Assembly: GCF_950295315.1 (NCBI RefSeq)
Contig: NC_080179.1
Location: 70,244,615 to 70,308,614, forward strand
Direction of reading: 5' to 3'
Length of the DNA: 64,000 nt
Origin: Erinaceus europaeus
Taxonomy: Eukaryota; Chordata; Mammalia; Eulipotyphla; Erinaceidae
A program made the translations under genes and the position numbers. A model generated the notes under the pieces. It saw only the letters and a program-made list of their open reading frames with translations, was not told where the DNA came from and did not search any database. Below are positions 31,105-42,211 of the stretch, one piece after another. Position 1 is the stretch's first letter; each line of letters starts with the position of its first letter.

Positions 31105-31238
31105 ATTCATTCATTTTATAGGACAGAGAGCAGTTGAGAGGGGGAGGGGAGCTAGAGAGACAACTAGGAGGCTTGAACCTGAGTCCTTGCACATTGTAAT
31201 GTCTGTACTCAACCAGGTGTGTCACTGCTTATCCCCCC
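31105..31238 (-). mobile_element. SINE fragment, antisense
   Basis: GGACAGAGAGCAGTTGAGAG, 'GGCTTGAACCTGAGTCC' and head complement 'CAACCAGGTGTGTCACTGC'; the centre is deleted. Confidence 0.8.
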
Positions 31239-31442
31239 TTTACTGTTATTCTTAAAGACCTGTACGTCTTCACGCACTGAGAGCATCATGCTGTTTCTTG
31301 CTGTTGTACTGTGGAGATGTTCGTCAAAGACATCATTTCACAGGCCACTGGAAATAAAGATTGTGATAAATCTTTTCCCAGTTGCAACTAACTGGCCACT
31401 CAACAGTGTACCTATGGAGGTGTACTCCTACCAGAATCACTG

Positions 31443-31710
31443 TGCTGGGGGCTGAGTAGTGGCACGCCCAATAGAGTGCACATGTTACCATGTGAGAGGA
31501 CCCAAATCCAAGCCATTGTACGCACCTGCAGGAGGGAAATTCCATGAGCTAGGAAGCACTGTTGCATGTATTTCCTTTACCCTCCTACTCTATATCTCTT
31601 TATCTCTCACCTTCTTAAAAAGAAAAAATAATAAAGGCTGATAGGAATGATAATATCATGCCAGCATCAATCCCAGAGATAACGCAGGTGGAAAATAAAT
31701 AAGTAAATAA
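31443..31710 (+). mobile_element. SINE, older, with tail module
   Basis: 'GGGGGCTGAGTAGTGGCACG', CACCTGCAGGAGGGAAATTC, and a tail similar to 'CAGCATCAATCCCAGAGATA'. Confidence 0.8.
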
Positions 31711-31943
31711 AATCACCATCAGTCACTATTAATTGAACATTTGTGGGGGGATAGATTTAATACTTCAAGTTCTAGAACTGCCTAGACCATAGCTCTGAGT
31801 ATATATATTTTCTTTAACTTAAGAATTTAATGGTTCCAATTTGTAAGATGACCAAATTCTGACCCTGGGCTTAAATTGTTCAAGGAGCTCTAAAAATATA
31901 TTTGTATATATAGTTTTTTTTAATATCTAAATTACTTACAACC

Positions 31944-32055
31944 AGGGGGCCGGGTGGTGGCACACCTGATTGAGCACTCATGTTACAGTACACAAGGACC
32001 CAGGTTCAAGCCCCTAGTCCCCACCTGCAGGGGGAATACTTTGCATATTCCCACA
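31944..32055 (+). mobile_element. SINE (GGTGG-type), 3'-truncated
   Basis: Good head and B box (GGTTCAAGCCCC) to CACCTGCAGGGGGAATAC, then lost where L1 3' UTR begins. Confidence 0.85.
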
Positions 32056-33297
32056 AAGATATGATAGATCTAAAAATCTAATAGAGCCTTCTCTCCACCA
32101 TCACAGGTCATGTCCATCAGGAATATCAGTGTAAGACCTCTTGTGGGTCACTCCAGGAACTTATCTTCCCTTTACAGTAGCAATGATAGGGACTGCCCCA
32201 CTCTCCCACTCTCCTAAGGGAGGCTGAGTCATGCCACCCTGCCACTTGAGAAAGACTGGTTCTGAAATAAGTGCAGCCTAGAATTTCCCCAGCTAAACTC
32301 ATCCCTGAACCGCAAGCTCAGACTGATAGGGATTCAGAGGTTACACTGGTTCCTGTGCTAAATATGAATATATATGGACTCTGGGTCAAGTTGATGCGGT
32401 AAACAATTGATTTATTCATAAATGTTCTTCAAGTCTGGGAGCTACTCTCTGCCCTAATCCAAATTCCTAGCCCTATTCTCAATCCTGATACCATTTTCCC
32501 AGATATTATTTTTGTCCACCTCCATGTTAGCTATCAAACACAAGCAAAAACTACAAAAGTCATAGGCTCCTAAGAACATACCTAAAATAGACTTTCTCAC
32601 TTTTTCCCACCCTAAGATCCTTATTTTCATCTGCTCTATTCCTACTTTTTGGTTCCTGTTCATTAATCACTTTGTTTTGTTTTTATATATATATATATAT
32701 ATCTTATTGCCTTTCAGCCACCAAGTTGCAGATGCTACTATGATTCCATCCTGACTTCCCTGGGCAGATGACCTCATCAATGTATCCCAGAATCACACCT
32801 CTCCAGAGCCCTGCCCCACTAGGGAAAGAGAAACAAGCTGGGGTTGTGGATAGACTTGCCAATGCCCATGTTCAGTAGAAAAGCAATTACAGAACCCAGA
32901 AATCTCACTTCTACACTCAAAAAATCATTTGATCCATACTCTGAGAAACAAATAAATGTTAAGAGAAGATGACCAGAGGACTCTGAACTCCAACTCCATC
33001 AGGACCCAAAGAGAGAAGAGGGAAAAATAAAGAACATTGAGAAGTAGTAATAAGTGTAGGTGTGACTCAGGAAGGAAAAGAAGGCAAGACAATTTTTAAA
33101 AAGGGCAAATATAGACATAGTTAAAGAAATAATAGTCAACCCATATCTGCAAGCTAGGAGAACAACTGTATCTTCCAGTGGAAAGAATGGAGATACAGAA
33201 CTCTGGAGGTGGGAACGATACAGAATTGTACCCCTGTTACCTCATAATTTTGTAAATCAATATTAAGTCACTAATAAAATTTTTTAAATAAATTAAT
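32056..33297 (+). mobile_element. L1 3' UTR (subfamily with ACCAAGTTGCAGATG)
   Basis: About 1.2 kb of 3' UTR from 'CTCCACCATCACAGGTC' to the end ATTAAGTCACTAATAAAAT. This is the most complete copy of this subfamily in the window and a reference for the interrupted copies at 2.8 kb and 53.7 kb. No coding sequence. Confidence 0.82.
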
Positions 33298-33554
33298 AAA
33301 TAAAGTATCATGGAAACTACCATGGGAATTGTATTTGTTGCTGTAATTCTGTAATTTAAAAAATAAAATAATGAATATAATACCTATATAAAAGAATGTA
33401 TTATTTTGAAATGATTCAGTAGAGGCAAACTGTTAAGGAATTAAGATGTATATAGCCATAAAAATGTATTAAATTGTTAAAATAAGGAAAAACTCTGTTT
33501 CAAGATGCTGTCCAACTTACATTTAGATTATCCATCAGATTTAAAGACACTAAC

Positions 33555-33735
33555 ACTGTGAACTGGCAAGATAACTTGCTGGGAGGAGGCATTCTTTGTC
33601 ATGTGTTCAACCCATATTTGAGGCAAACTCCCATCACACTGAGGGAAGTTTGTTTCTATGATACCTCTCCTTCTCACCCTTCTCTCTGTATCTGTCAAAA
33701 AATTGGTCCAGAGTAGTGAAACCTCAGTGACTATA
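33555..33735 (+). mobile_element. old SINE
   Basis: 'GTGTTCAACCCATATTTGAG', 'CACTGAGGGAAGTTTG' and a CT-rich body. AAAGACACTAAC and AAAGACACTGAC lie on either side. Confidence 0.65.
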
Positions 33736-33805
33736 AAGACACTGACGCCAGAAAATTGTGAAGGAAGTGTTATGCTTATTATTTCTGTGATACAGAAAAG
33801 GTTGA

Positions 33806-33990
33806 GGGCTGGGAAGTGACATAGCGGGTAAAGCACACTCATTACCATGCACAGGGACCCAGGTTCTCTTCTGCAAAAGGAAGCTTCACAAGCAGTTAAA
33901 TAGTGCTATAGGTGTCTCTCTTCTCTGCTCTCTTTCTCTGACTATTTCTCTTCCTCTCACATCCTATCAAAATACTGATAGAATGCTCTG
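33806..33990 (+). mobile_element. SINE, B-box region deleted
   Basis: 'GGCTGGGAAGTGACATAGCG', GGACCCAGGTTC, 'GGAAGCTTCACAAGCAG' and CT-rich body. Confidence 0.8.
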
Positions 33991-34424
33991 ACCCTACATC
34001 CATGTATTGATTGATGAATGTAGAAGACAGGTAAACATGTCTTAAAGTGCATTAAAATAAAACATATGTTAGCATGCATCCTTTATTCTCATCATTACCC
34101 ACTCAGTGCTGGCTTTAATATTAATTGGCCACCTCTTGGCTCCAGTCACTTCAGTTAGGAGACCAACTATTATAATTGTATTTGTAGTCTCTTCCCTAGC
34201 AGAGAATTTCACCTCCTCTAGATGATTCAGTGATGGGACAACCTAGATTATCTATGACCTGTCAGAATGCAATCAAGATAGCATTATCAAGTCATTTCAC
34301 TATATATACTGGTTTCCTTGCAGTGAATTCTACCCATCACTCATGTGACAAAGAACTAGAGAGTCAGTGCTCACAGAATTCCAAGATATGAACATAAGAA
34401 TGAATATGAACTTTAGAATTAGTG
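33991..34424. other. unassigned DNA
   Basis: No gene or repeat recognised. Confidence 0.4.
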
Positions 34425-35915
34425 CTTCTATGCCCTTTGGATATATGACTAGGAATAGCTTTGCTAGATTATAATATATTTCCCTATTTATTTAAGTAAT
34501 CTCCAAACAAATATGGAAACAGTCTAAATGCCTAATGACAGGTGACAGGATAAAGAATTTGTGGAACATATAGATGGGCCTAGACCTCTAACAGATCCCT
34601 CTCTCCACCATTGCTGGTCATCTCCAACAGGAACAACATCATAAACCCTCTTGTGAGCCTCTACAGGACCTTGCCCTCAATGTAGAACAACAATGGTAGA
34701 AACTGCCCCACTCTCTGAAGGGAGGTTGGGTCAACTTACTCTGCTACTTGAGAAAGATGGGTTTGAAATGAGTGCAACCTAGAATGTTCCTAGTTATGAC
34801 CATGGAATACGAGTTCAAACTAGTGGGGATGCAGAGGTTGCACAGACTCCTATGTAAAGCATGGATAGACATGGGCCCTAGGTCAGATGGATAGGGTCTA
34901 CAGTTAACAGTATTTATATATTTTCTCATATTTAGGAGCTACTTTCTTCCCAGCTTTCTAGTCCTATTTCCAATTATGACACAATCTCCCCAGACAATAC
35001 TTTGGGTCTATCTGCTTGTTAGCTGTCAGGCTCAGGCAAAAACTAGTGAAGTCAAGGGCCCCTTGCAATATATCTAAAACAGAACTACTAGCTTTCTCCG
35101 AAACGGAGACCCCAAATCTCATCTGCTGTATTCGTACCCTTAATTCTGCTTACTAAACAATTTGTTTTGCTTTATATTTTAATGCTTTTCAGCCACAAAG
35201 TCACAGATGCTACCATGACATCAACTTGACTTCCCTGGGTAGACGACCTCACCTGGAACCCCACCTCCCCAGAGCCCTACCCCACTAGGGAAAGACAGAA
35301 ACAGACTAGGGGTTCTGGATCGACCTGTCAATGCCCATGTCTAGCAGAGAAGCAATTACAGAAGCCAAATCTCCCACCTTCTGCACCCCATAAAGATCTT
35401 AGGTCCATACTCCCAGAATAACCAAGAATAGGGAGGCTTCTGATGGAGGAGATGGGATGTGGAACTCTGTTGGTGAGAACTGTGTAGAATGTACCCCTCT
35501 TATTTCACAATATTGTAGATCATTATTAAATCACTAATTAAAAAAAACTTTTTAAAGGATTTGTGGGATAAAAATGCAATGGAAGCTACACAGCAACCAA
35601 AGGATGAGATTGCATCGTTTGAGACAAAAATGGATGAAATTGGAACTAATTATGCTGAGCAAAATAAGAGATAAAAAACCACTACCAGGTGAATTCACTC
35701 ATGGGTGGAATATAGAAAATTAAATTGAATTGACTTATAAGAAAAAAAAAATTGTAACCAGGCTTCCACTTCAACTTTATGAAAACTAAGATAGGTGTGT
35801 GTGATTGGGAAGGACTAGGGGATCACACAGCTTTGGTGGGAAGTATGATGATTTAAACACACTGAAAGCTTACAACTCTGCAAAACAGTTAAACCTCTAA
35901 TAGAAATACATTTAA
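34425..35915 (+). mobile_element. old L1 interrupted by a younger L1
   Basis: Old ORF2-end sequence ('GGATATATGACTAGGAATAG ... AAACAAATATGGAAAC') runs to 34564. It resumes at 35554 with 'ATGCAATGGAAGCTACACAG', 'GAGCAAAATAAGAGATA' and a degraded 3' UTR. Confidence 0.7.
34565..35553 (+). mobile_element. L1 3' UTR insertion inside an older L1
   Basis: 989 bp of 3' UTR from 'GGGCCTAGACCTCTAACAG' to 'ATCATTATTAAATCACTAAT' and an A-rich tail. Flanks AAAGAATTTGTGG (34552-34564) and AAAGGATTTGTGG (35554-35566) differ at one base. Confidence 0.85.
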
Positions 35916-36085
35916 AAAGCAGAATGCCCAGACTTATTTATGTTAAAGAAATCACTAATTTCATATTTTGCCCAACATAATGCAATAATGGCAAGAGAAA
36001 CCCAAGTCATGTGATGTTTGCACATCCAACTACATTCAAGCAATCCAATTAAATCAAGTTATAATTGAGACTTTGAAAAAGGAGA

Positions 36086-36301
36086 GGGGCCAGATGCTGG
36101 CACACCTGGTTGAGCGCACATGTTACAGTGCACAAGGACACAGGTTCAAGCCCCTGGTCCCCACCTTCAGGGGGAAAGTTTCACAAGTGGTAAAGCAGGG
36201 CTGCAGGTGTCTCTCTTGTCTTTCTCCCTCTCTATCACCCCCTTCCCTCTCAATTTCTGACTGTCTCTATCCAACAAATAAAGATTTAAAAAAAGAAGAA
36301 A
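36086..36301 (+). mobile_element. SINE (GGTGG-type) with 11-bp target duplication
   Basis: GGCCAGATGCTGGCACACC, GGTTCAAGCCCC, 'CAATTTCTGACTGTCTC' and AATAAAGATTTAAAAAAAG tail. GAAAAAGGAGA at 36075-36085 and 36302-36312. Confidence 0.94.
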
Positions 36302-36319
36302 GAAAAAGGAGACTGTAGC

Positions 36320-36745
36320 TTTTATGATTAATCACTGGAGAGCACCAAGTAGGAGGAGCATGTTGGGGACTTTGTGTTTCCTCATTTCCATTATTTATGC
36401 ATATATCACTCATTTATCTAACTATTAAGAGATTTTTATTAGAACCGGTAATGTCAGAAACTCTGATTTCTCTTGCCATTTCTGCCTCCATTCTCTAGGG
36501 ATATTTGGCCAACACCAGATAAACACAGATAATGGGTCCAAAGGCCCTGCAGACAAAAGAAGGCTCATCTAATACCCCTGAACTATCCCTACAGCCTTGG
36601 AGTAAGGTCAGGAGTTTCAGAGTAAACACAGAATTTGATGTTATCATAAGAATTGGCTACAACAAGTCTGATACAGAGTGATTTACATACTAGGAGGGAG
36701 ATTATTCAAATATGTACTCCAACTATGATGTTATGCACTGCCCTA
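36320..36745. other. unassigned DNA
   Basis: No gene or repeat recognised. Confidence 0.4.
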
Positions 36746-36760
36746 AAATGTTTATGCACT

Positions 36761-36901
36761 ACTGTGGCCCAGGAGGTGGCACAGTGGATAAAGTATTGGA
36801 CACTCAAGCATGAGGTCCTGAGTTCAGTCCCTGGCAGCACAGAGTGGTCCCTGATTCTTTCTCTCCTCTTATTCCTCTCCTTAATAAATAACAATATTTT
36901 T
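36761..36901 (+). mobile_element. SINE (short form) with 15-bp target duplication
   Basis: 'GGAGGTGGCACAGTGGATAA', GCATGAGGTCCTGAGTTCAG, CCCTGGCAGCACAGAGTGG and a short CT-rich end. Flanked by AAATGTTTATGCACT (36746-36760) and AAATGTTTATGTACT (36902-36916). Same type as 53.8 kb. Confidence 0.92.
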
Positions 36902-36916
36902 AAATGTTTATGTACT

Positions 36917-37537
36917 CCCTTAAGATGCTTATAATTGACAAAATTCTATGTGCATATATGCAATAAACATAGATGGAGAGGTCTGAGTGCAAGATAATCG
37001 TTGAAATTCCACCTACTGCTATGTATTGCATGCCCCTGTCTTTCCAAAATTTATGTGTTGAAGTACTAGTTCCGAACATTGCAGACATATGAAGGGAAAA
37101 AAATAGTTCTGACATCACAGATTAGAGTCTAGTGGAGTCTTGTCCCCCATACCAGTCTGTAAGAGTTCTATCTGAAGTCTATTTGTATTTCTAGCACTTG
37201 GCATAGTATCTGGAATAAAACAAATGTTTAGTAAGCCAAGTTAAACAAAATTGAATCAAATCAAATCTCATTTTCTGAGAACAAGATGTAACCAAAGGTT
37301 GGTAGTTATTTTTCCCTATTATTAGGGCTTCAGGTTATTCTGTTTCTCCAAATTTAATTTGAATGATATAACAACTTTGTTTGATTTATGCATGTGTTCC
37401 TCACTATTTCCCAGGAAAGATTTTTCTTTCTTCCAAGACTAGACATTCCTTCAGAAAATTAAATTCCAAAAGATTACATCAGGACTTACAAAATAGATTT
37501 TAAATATGGTGTGTTTACATACAGAAAATTCAGATCT
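36917..37537. other. unassigned DNA, possible L2 3' end at 37165-37245
   Basis: 'TATTTCTAGCACTTGGCAT', AAATGTTTAGTAAG and AAATTGAATCAAATC resemble an L2 3' end with its ATTGAAT-type repeats. Otherwise nothing recognised. Confidence 0.4.
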
Positions 37538-37612
37538 AGTGGGTCAGGGTAGTAGCACAGCAGGTTAAGCTCACTTGGATCCCAGTTTGAGCCCCCTAGA
37601 GGCAAAGATGGC
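37538..37612 (+). mobile_element. SINE head with internal deletion
   Basis: 'AGGGTAGTAGCACAGCAGGT' head, GGATCCCAGTTTGAGCCCC B box, then directly CTAGAGGCAAAGATGG. The body is missing. Confidence 0.7.
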
Positions 37613-37649
37613 TTCCATTACTTTAGAATCTTTGAATCTAAATTTTCTT

Positions 37650-37922
37650 TTCTTTCTTTCTTTCTTTTTTTTTTTTTTTGCCTTCAGGGTTATCATTGGG
37701 GCTCGGTGCCTACACTAGAAATCCACTGTTCCTAAAGGCCATTTTTTCCTCATTTTTTTGCCCATATTGTAATTTTTGTTGGATGGGACAGAGAGAAATT
37801 GAGGGAGGAGGGGAAGAAAGAGAGGGGGACAGAAAGACAGACACCTGCAGATCTGCTTCACCACTTGTGAGGCAACCCCCTGCAAGTTGGGAGCCAGGGG
37901 CTTGAACCAGAATCCTTATGCA
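37650..37922 (-). mobile_element. ERI-type SINE, head missing
   Basis: T-rich start, tail complement 'GCCTTCAGGGTTATCATTGG', GGACAGAGAGAAATTGAGGG, CCTGCAAG centre, 'GGCTTGAACCAGAATCC'. It is cut at about 37922, where the L1 5' end abuts. Confidence 0.9.
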
Positions 37923-39496
37923 GGGGTCAACTAGGAATACCAAAGGAGACCACCTGGAACCACAACAAGACAGGACTAGAACGACTTCAGGAACCCACCA
38001 AATCACCGGTGAGTGAAAACACGTGTGGCTCATGGACAGAGAGGAGCCTAAGGAGAATTTAAGAAGCTGGTAACAGTTTACCAGTTGAGACACAACCTCC
38101 AGTCTGTTTCACCAACAAAAAGACGGCTGACGGGAGGAGAGGACTCCCCTGAAACTCACCAAATGCAACTGTGAGTCTCCATTGCTACTGCCCTCAGAAT
38201 CTGGAGCAGTGGCAAGGAGGCCTTGTGCAGATACCAGTGGACAGAGAACTAACCAGGAAACTCAAGAGTAGATCTATACCTCGGTGGCCTAGTGGCAGGG
38301 CTGTGAGAGTCTCTTTGCATAACCACTGGATTACCTCTGCCCCACCCTGCTTTATCTCTTGGTCAGTGATTAAGCTAAGAAGCCTACTTATAGTTTAAAA
38401 GACATCAGGCTCCCATACCCTACAGGGAAGAAAAAGAACAAAAGAGGCTTTTAAGCCACTGTGCTCCAACTCAGGGATTAAAATACTATTGAAACAACTG
38501 TCAATTTCCACAACTGTGAACCCTTTACTTACCTTACTTAGACACAAGTCAACCTAGGCAAGAGTTATCAGTAATTAGAAAAGTACTGAGAGAGGGGCCT
38601 CATAACATACTATATAAAATGGTTAAACTGACAAGAAGAAATATTGGAGACATGAACTGGGACAAGAGTCCAGCTAAAAGCCCCCCAAAGATTGAAGCAC
38701 AAAATAATGAGGTCAACATCCAAACACTAGTTAAGGAAATAATCACAGGAGTGAGTACAGAGTTTGAAGGAATGGTCATCAGAAATGCAGAAACAACTAA
38801 TTAGACCCTGGAAGAAAACACTAATTATCTCAAGGTTATGAGAGAGCTGAAAGCCGAAATAGCTGAGCTATGAACACAACTAGCTGAACAAGCTAAAACA
38901 GTATCAGAACAGGGTAACAAAATAGATGAACTCCAGAAAACAGTAGAGGGGAGAGAGAATAGGATAAATGAGGTTGAAGACAGAATTAGCAAGATCAAGG
39001 ACAAATTAAAGACAACTAAAAAACAAGTAAGAGATCACAAAAAGAGATTAAGAGATGCTGAAAACAACAACAGAGACCTATGGGATGATTTCAAAGGAAA
39101 TAATATATGCATTATTGGCTTACCAGAGGAAGAAAGAGAGGGAGGGGAAGAAAGCATTCTTCAGGACTTAATAGCTGAAAACTTCTCTAGTCTAGACAAC
39201 ATTAAAGACAAAAAGGTTCAAGAAGCCCAGAAGGTCCCAAAGAGAATTAACCCAGACTTAAAGACACAAAGACACATCATGTTTAGAATGGAAAGGAATA
39301 AGGATAAAGAAAGGATCCTGAAGGATGCAAGAGAAAACCAGAGTCATCTACAGAGGAAAACCCCTAAGATTAGCAGCAGACTTCTCCACACAAACACTAT
39401 AGGCCAGAAAAGAATACCAAGATATCTATCAAGTGCTCAATGAGAAAGGCTTTCAACCAAGAATACTGTATCCTGCTAGACTGTCATTCAGACCAG
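37923..39496 (+). mobile_element. L1 5' UTR and ORF1, 3' part missing
   Basis: Begins GGTCAACTAGGAATACC, the same start as the second copy at 40695, so this is probably the true L1 5' end. About 695 bp of 5' UTR precede the ORF1 start at 38619. The element stops after 'GACTGTCATTCAG', near the ORF1 C-terminus, where the LTR fragment begins. ORF2 and the 3' UTR are absent. Confidence 0.85.
38619..39480 (+). pseudogene. L1 ORF1 (RNA-binding chaperone), two nonsense codons
   Basis: ORF1p is the L1 RNA-binding protein that forms trimers through a coiled coil. Start MVKLTRRNIGDMN; a Glu/Lys/Asn-rich coiled-coil stretch (about 38811-39080); NNICIIGLPEEE marks the RRM-like domain (about 39101); then the C-terminal domain with 'GFQPRILYPARLSF' in a shifted frame. 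In-frame stops TAG at 38802-38804 and TGA at 38871-38873, and a frameshift near 39345-39400. Not functional. Confidence 0.9.
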
Positions 39497-39740
39497 GTGG
39501 GGACATGGGAGAGAAAAGAGAGAAGAAGGGTGCAAAACCAGGAACAGAAGTGGGCTTTATAGGGTAAAACTGGAAGTGGCAAGTCAGGAACAGAGATGGC
39601 TGGGAAACGGGGTGGAGAAAAGAAAGAGTGGGAAAGCTTCCATAGCAACTGTTGCTAGGGTTTTAACTGTTGGGATTAATGTACCCTGCAGGCAGGGCAG
39701 GTCTCATAGGGACTTGGGGTTTCAAGGTGAGAGGTGTGTG
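39497..39740 (-). mobile_element. LTR fragment, second ERV family
   Basis: The minus strand matches the LTR-like sequence at 61.69-61.93 kb over a long stretch ('GTGGAGAAAAG', 'GTTTTAACTG', CCCTGCAGGCAGGG in plus reading). A TATA-like CTATAAAG occurs in sense, and the end resembles CTCTCCCATG. The inner limit is not seen; the related segment may extend toward 40008. Confidence 0.6.
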
Positions 39741-40008
39741 ACAAAAATTATACCTGATGTTTTCTCAGATATAAAGATAAGTAATTCTTTCTAAAATATA
39801 TTTTTGGAGGTAATCCTAAATGTGGGTAATCCTCCTAATCTTCTTCTTTTAGGTAGTTAAGGGAGGGATAGAGGTTTTTCTTGAAATCCATTAGGCCTCT
39901 ATGGACTTTAGTTCTAAGTAGTCTACATGCCAAAGAGGCCTTCTAGAAAGGCTACTCTGGACTCCTTAGGGAAGTCTTCCTGAACAGCTATGGGAGATAT
40001 AGCCTTCA
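39741..40008. other. unassigned DNA, possibly more LTR
   Basis: No gene or known repeat recognised between the LTR fragment and the U6 copy. Confidence 0.35.
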
Positions 40009-40114
40009 GTGCTCCTTTTAGAAGCACATATATTAAATTGGAACTATACAAAGGAGATTAGCATGGTCCCTGCCTGGGGATGACACACAAATTCATGAAG
40101 GGAGCCTTCTTTTC
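40009..40114 (+). pseudogene. RNU6 (pseudogene): U6 spliceosomal snRNA pseudogene
   Basis: Nearly full-length match to U6: GTGCTC start, AGCACATATA, 'TTGGAAC.ATACA.AG', AGATTAGCATGG, 'GGATGACAC.CAAATTC.TGAAG' and a T-rich end. U6 catalyses pre-mRNA splicing with U2 and U5. This copy lacks the intact 5' stem loop (CTTCGGC is changed to TTTTAGA), carries several substitutions, and has GCCTGGGG where GCGCAAGG is normal. No PSE or TATA is evident at -25 to -60, so it is most likely an L1-mobilised pseudogene. Confidence 0.92.
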
Positions 40115-40690
40115 AGAACAAAGCAACAGAGAGTGAAAATTATCCATGCACTAGGGGCAAACACCTGCTCATCTATCTCCAACACAGTTCGTTGTAGGAA
40201 GCTGAGCAAACAGACAAGGAGAACGTGAATGGCCTTTGGTTAAATGCTTTAGAGAGCACCAAAGGTGGCTTTCCCATTGGGTTGTTTTTTCTCCCTAAAT
40301 GCTCTGATTCTCCTGGGTGGAGCTACGTTGTGTGACCGTACTTATAGAAAGACAGTAATTTGTTAGACCCAAAGGAGTTCTTAGAATACTATAAGCATAT
40401 GTTAGAGAGATGGACACTGAGAGAGGAGCATCTGGTTTCCCTAAGTATAATGCTTGCAGTAGAGAAATCACCATAAATAGATTTAACAGAGACCAAATGT
40501 GTCTGTTTCAATCGAGTGTTTTATCACCCATCAGGGGAATTTATTAGGGTGAAGGGAGAGAGAGGGAGTGAAGTCATTTTAGCAGGGCATGGTTCACAAC
40601 TCTTTTATTAGGACCAACAGGTCAAGGTCTTTAATAGCTCTAAGATGGAACATTAAAGTCATTGTTCTCCAGCCATGTTTAAAAAATGAA
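40115..40690. other. unassigned DNA
   Basis: Lies between the U6 copy and the second L1 5' end. No gene, LTR end or L1 3' end recognised. Confidence 0.4.
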
Positions 40691-40694
40691 AACA

Positions 40695-41489
40695 GGGTCA
40701 ACTAGGAATACCAAAGGAGACCACCTGGAACCGCAACAAGACAGGACTAGAACGACTTCAGGAACCCACCAAGTCACCAGTGAGTGCAAACATCTGTGGC
40801 TCATGGACAGAGAGGAGTCTATGGAGACTTTAAGTGGCTGGTAACAGTCTGGCAGTTTACCAGTTGAGAGACCACCTCCAGTCTGTTTCACCAACAAAAA
40901 GACAGCTGAAAGGAGGAGAGGACTCCCATAAGACTCACCAAATGCAGCTGTGATTCTCCATTGCTACTGCCCTCAAAATCTGGAGCAGCGGCAGGGAGGC
41001 CCTGTGCTGACACTAGGGGACAGAGAACTAACCAGGAAACTCAGGAGAAGATCTATACCTCGGTGGCTTAGCCATGGAGCTGTGAGTCTCTTTGCATAAC
41101 CACTAGATTATCTCTGCCCCACTCCGCTTTATCTCTTGGTCAGGAGTCAGTGATTAAGCTAAGAAGCCTACTTACAGTTTAAAAGACATCAGGCTCCCAT
41201 ACCCTACAGGGAAGAAAAAGAACAAAAGAGGCTTTTAAGTCACTGTGCTCCAACTCAGGGATTAAAATACTATTGAAACAACTGTCAATTTCCACAACTG
41301 TGAACCCTTTATTTACCTTATTTAGACACAAGTCAATCCAAGCAAGAGTGATCAGTAATTTGAAAAGTACTGAGAGAGGGACCTCGTAACATACTATATA
41401 AAATGGTTAAACCAACAAGAAGAAATATTGGAGAAATGAGCCAGGACAAGAGTCCAGCTAAAAGCCCCCCAAAGGTTGAAGCACAAAAT
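40695..41489 (+). mobile_element. second L1 5' UTR with ORF1 start
   Basis: Closely similar to 37924-38709: same first bases, the same 5' UTR order, ORF1 ATG at 41403 and the first ~29 codons. It ends abruptly at AAGCACAAAAT. Next comes inverted ORF2 sequence. Confidence 0.88.
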
Positions 41490-41763
41490 ATACAATATAT
41501 AAGTCTTTTTACAAGTCTTTTCAATGTACAAGTCTTTCACATCTTTGGTCAGGTTTATTCCTAGATATTTTATTGATTTTACCTCGACAGTGAATGGGAG
41601 TGATTTCTGGATGTCCTCTTCTTCAGACTTAGTGTTTTCATAAAGAAATGCCACTGATTTTTGCACATATATTTTGTAGCCTGACACCTTGCTATATTGC
41701 CTAATGACTTCCAGCAACTTTCTGTTTTTGCTGCCTGCACATTTGTACCTGAAATATAGCAAT
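41394..41763 (-). pseudogene. L1 ORF2 fragment, inverted
   Basis: From about 41763 to 41520 the minus strand reads the L1 reverse transcriptase thumb region: [20 protein letters not shown], then [16 protein letters not shown], matching the L1 at 21.96-22.14 kb. The frame continues into the antisense 5' UTR and ORF1 piece, which is not coding. Confidence 0.88.
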
Positions 41764-41852
41764 TACAAGTCTTTCTTTTGTGAAGCCAAGCTGGTCTTAA
41801 CTACACAGTAACACCTGGACTTGGATAATTTCTCTTCTAATAATGACAGGTT

Positions 41853-42046
41853 TTTAATGTATGTACTTTAGAGAGGCAACAGTTGAGGGGGAAGGAGAAG
41901 ATAGAGAAGGACAGAGAAAGACAGAGGCAGCACACTTCACTACTCATGTATCTTACCCCCTGCAGGTGGAGGCAGGGAACTTGAACCTGTGTCCTTGTAC
42001 ACTGTGATGTGTCCACTTAAACAAGTGTGCCACCACCCAGCTCCAA
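41853..42046 (-). mobile_element. SINE, antisense
   Basis: GAGAGGCAACAGTTGAGGGG, CCTGCAGGTGGAGGC, 'AACTTGAACCTGTGTCC' and head complement 'GTGTGCCACCACCCAGCTCC'. Confidence 0.9.
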
Positions 42047-42211
42047 GAATGACAAACTTTAAAGGGCATTTTATCACTGTGGCCTGGGGGGAGGTGGGTG
42101 ATACAAATGTTCTCTAACTTGTTAGGGTGACCTGAATATCCAAGTGTCAGTGAAGTCAATTTGAAATGTATGCAATTTTTGTATAGAAAACATAGCTCAA
42201 TAAGGTGATTG

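Noticed and set aside
34430..35915. A single long L1 with an insertion-like gap
   Set aside because: Near-identical 13-bp flanks and the age difference show a younger L1 UTR inserted into an older L1.
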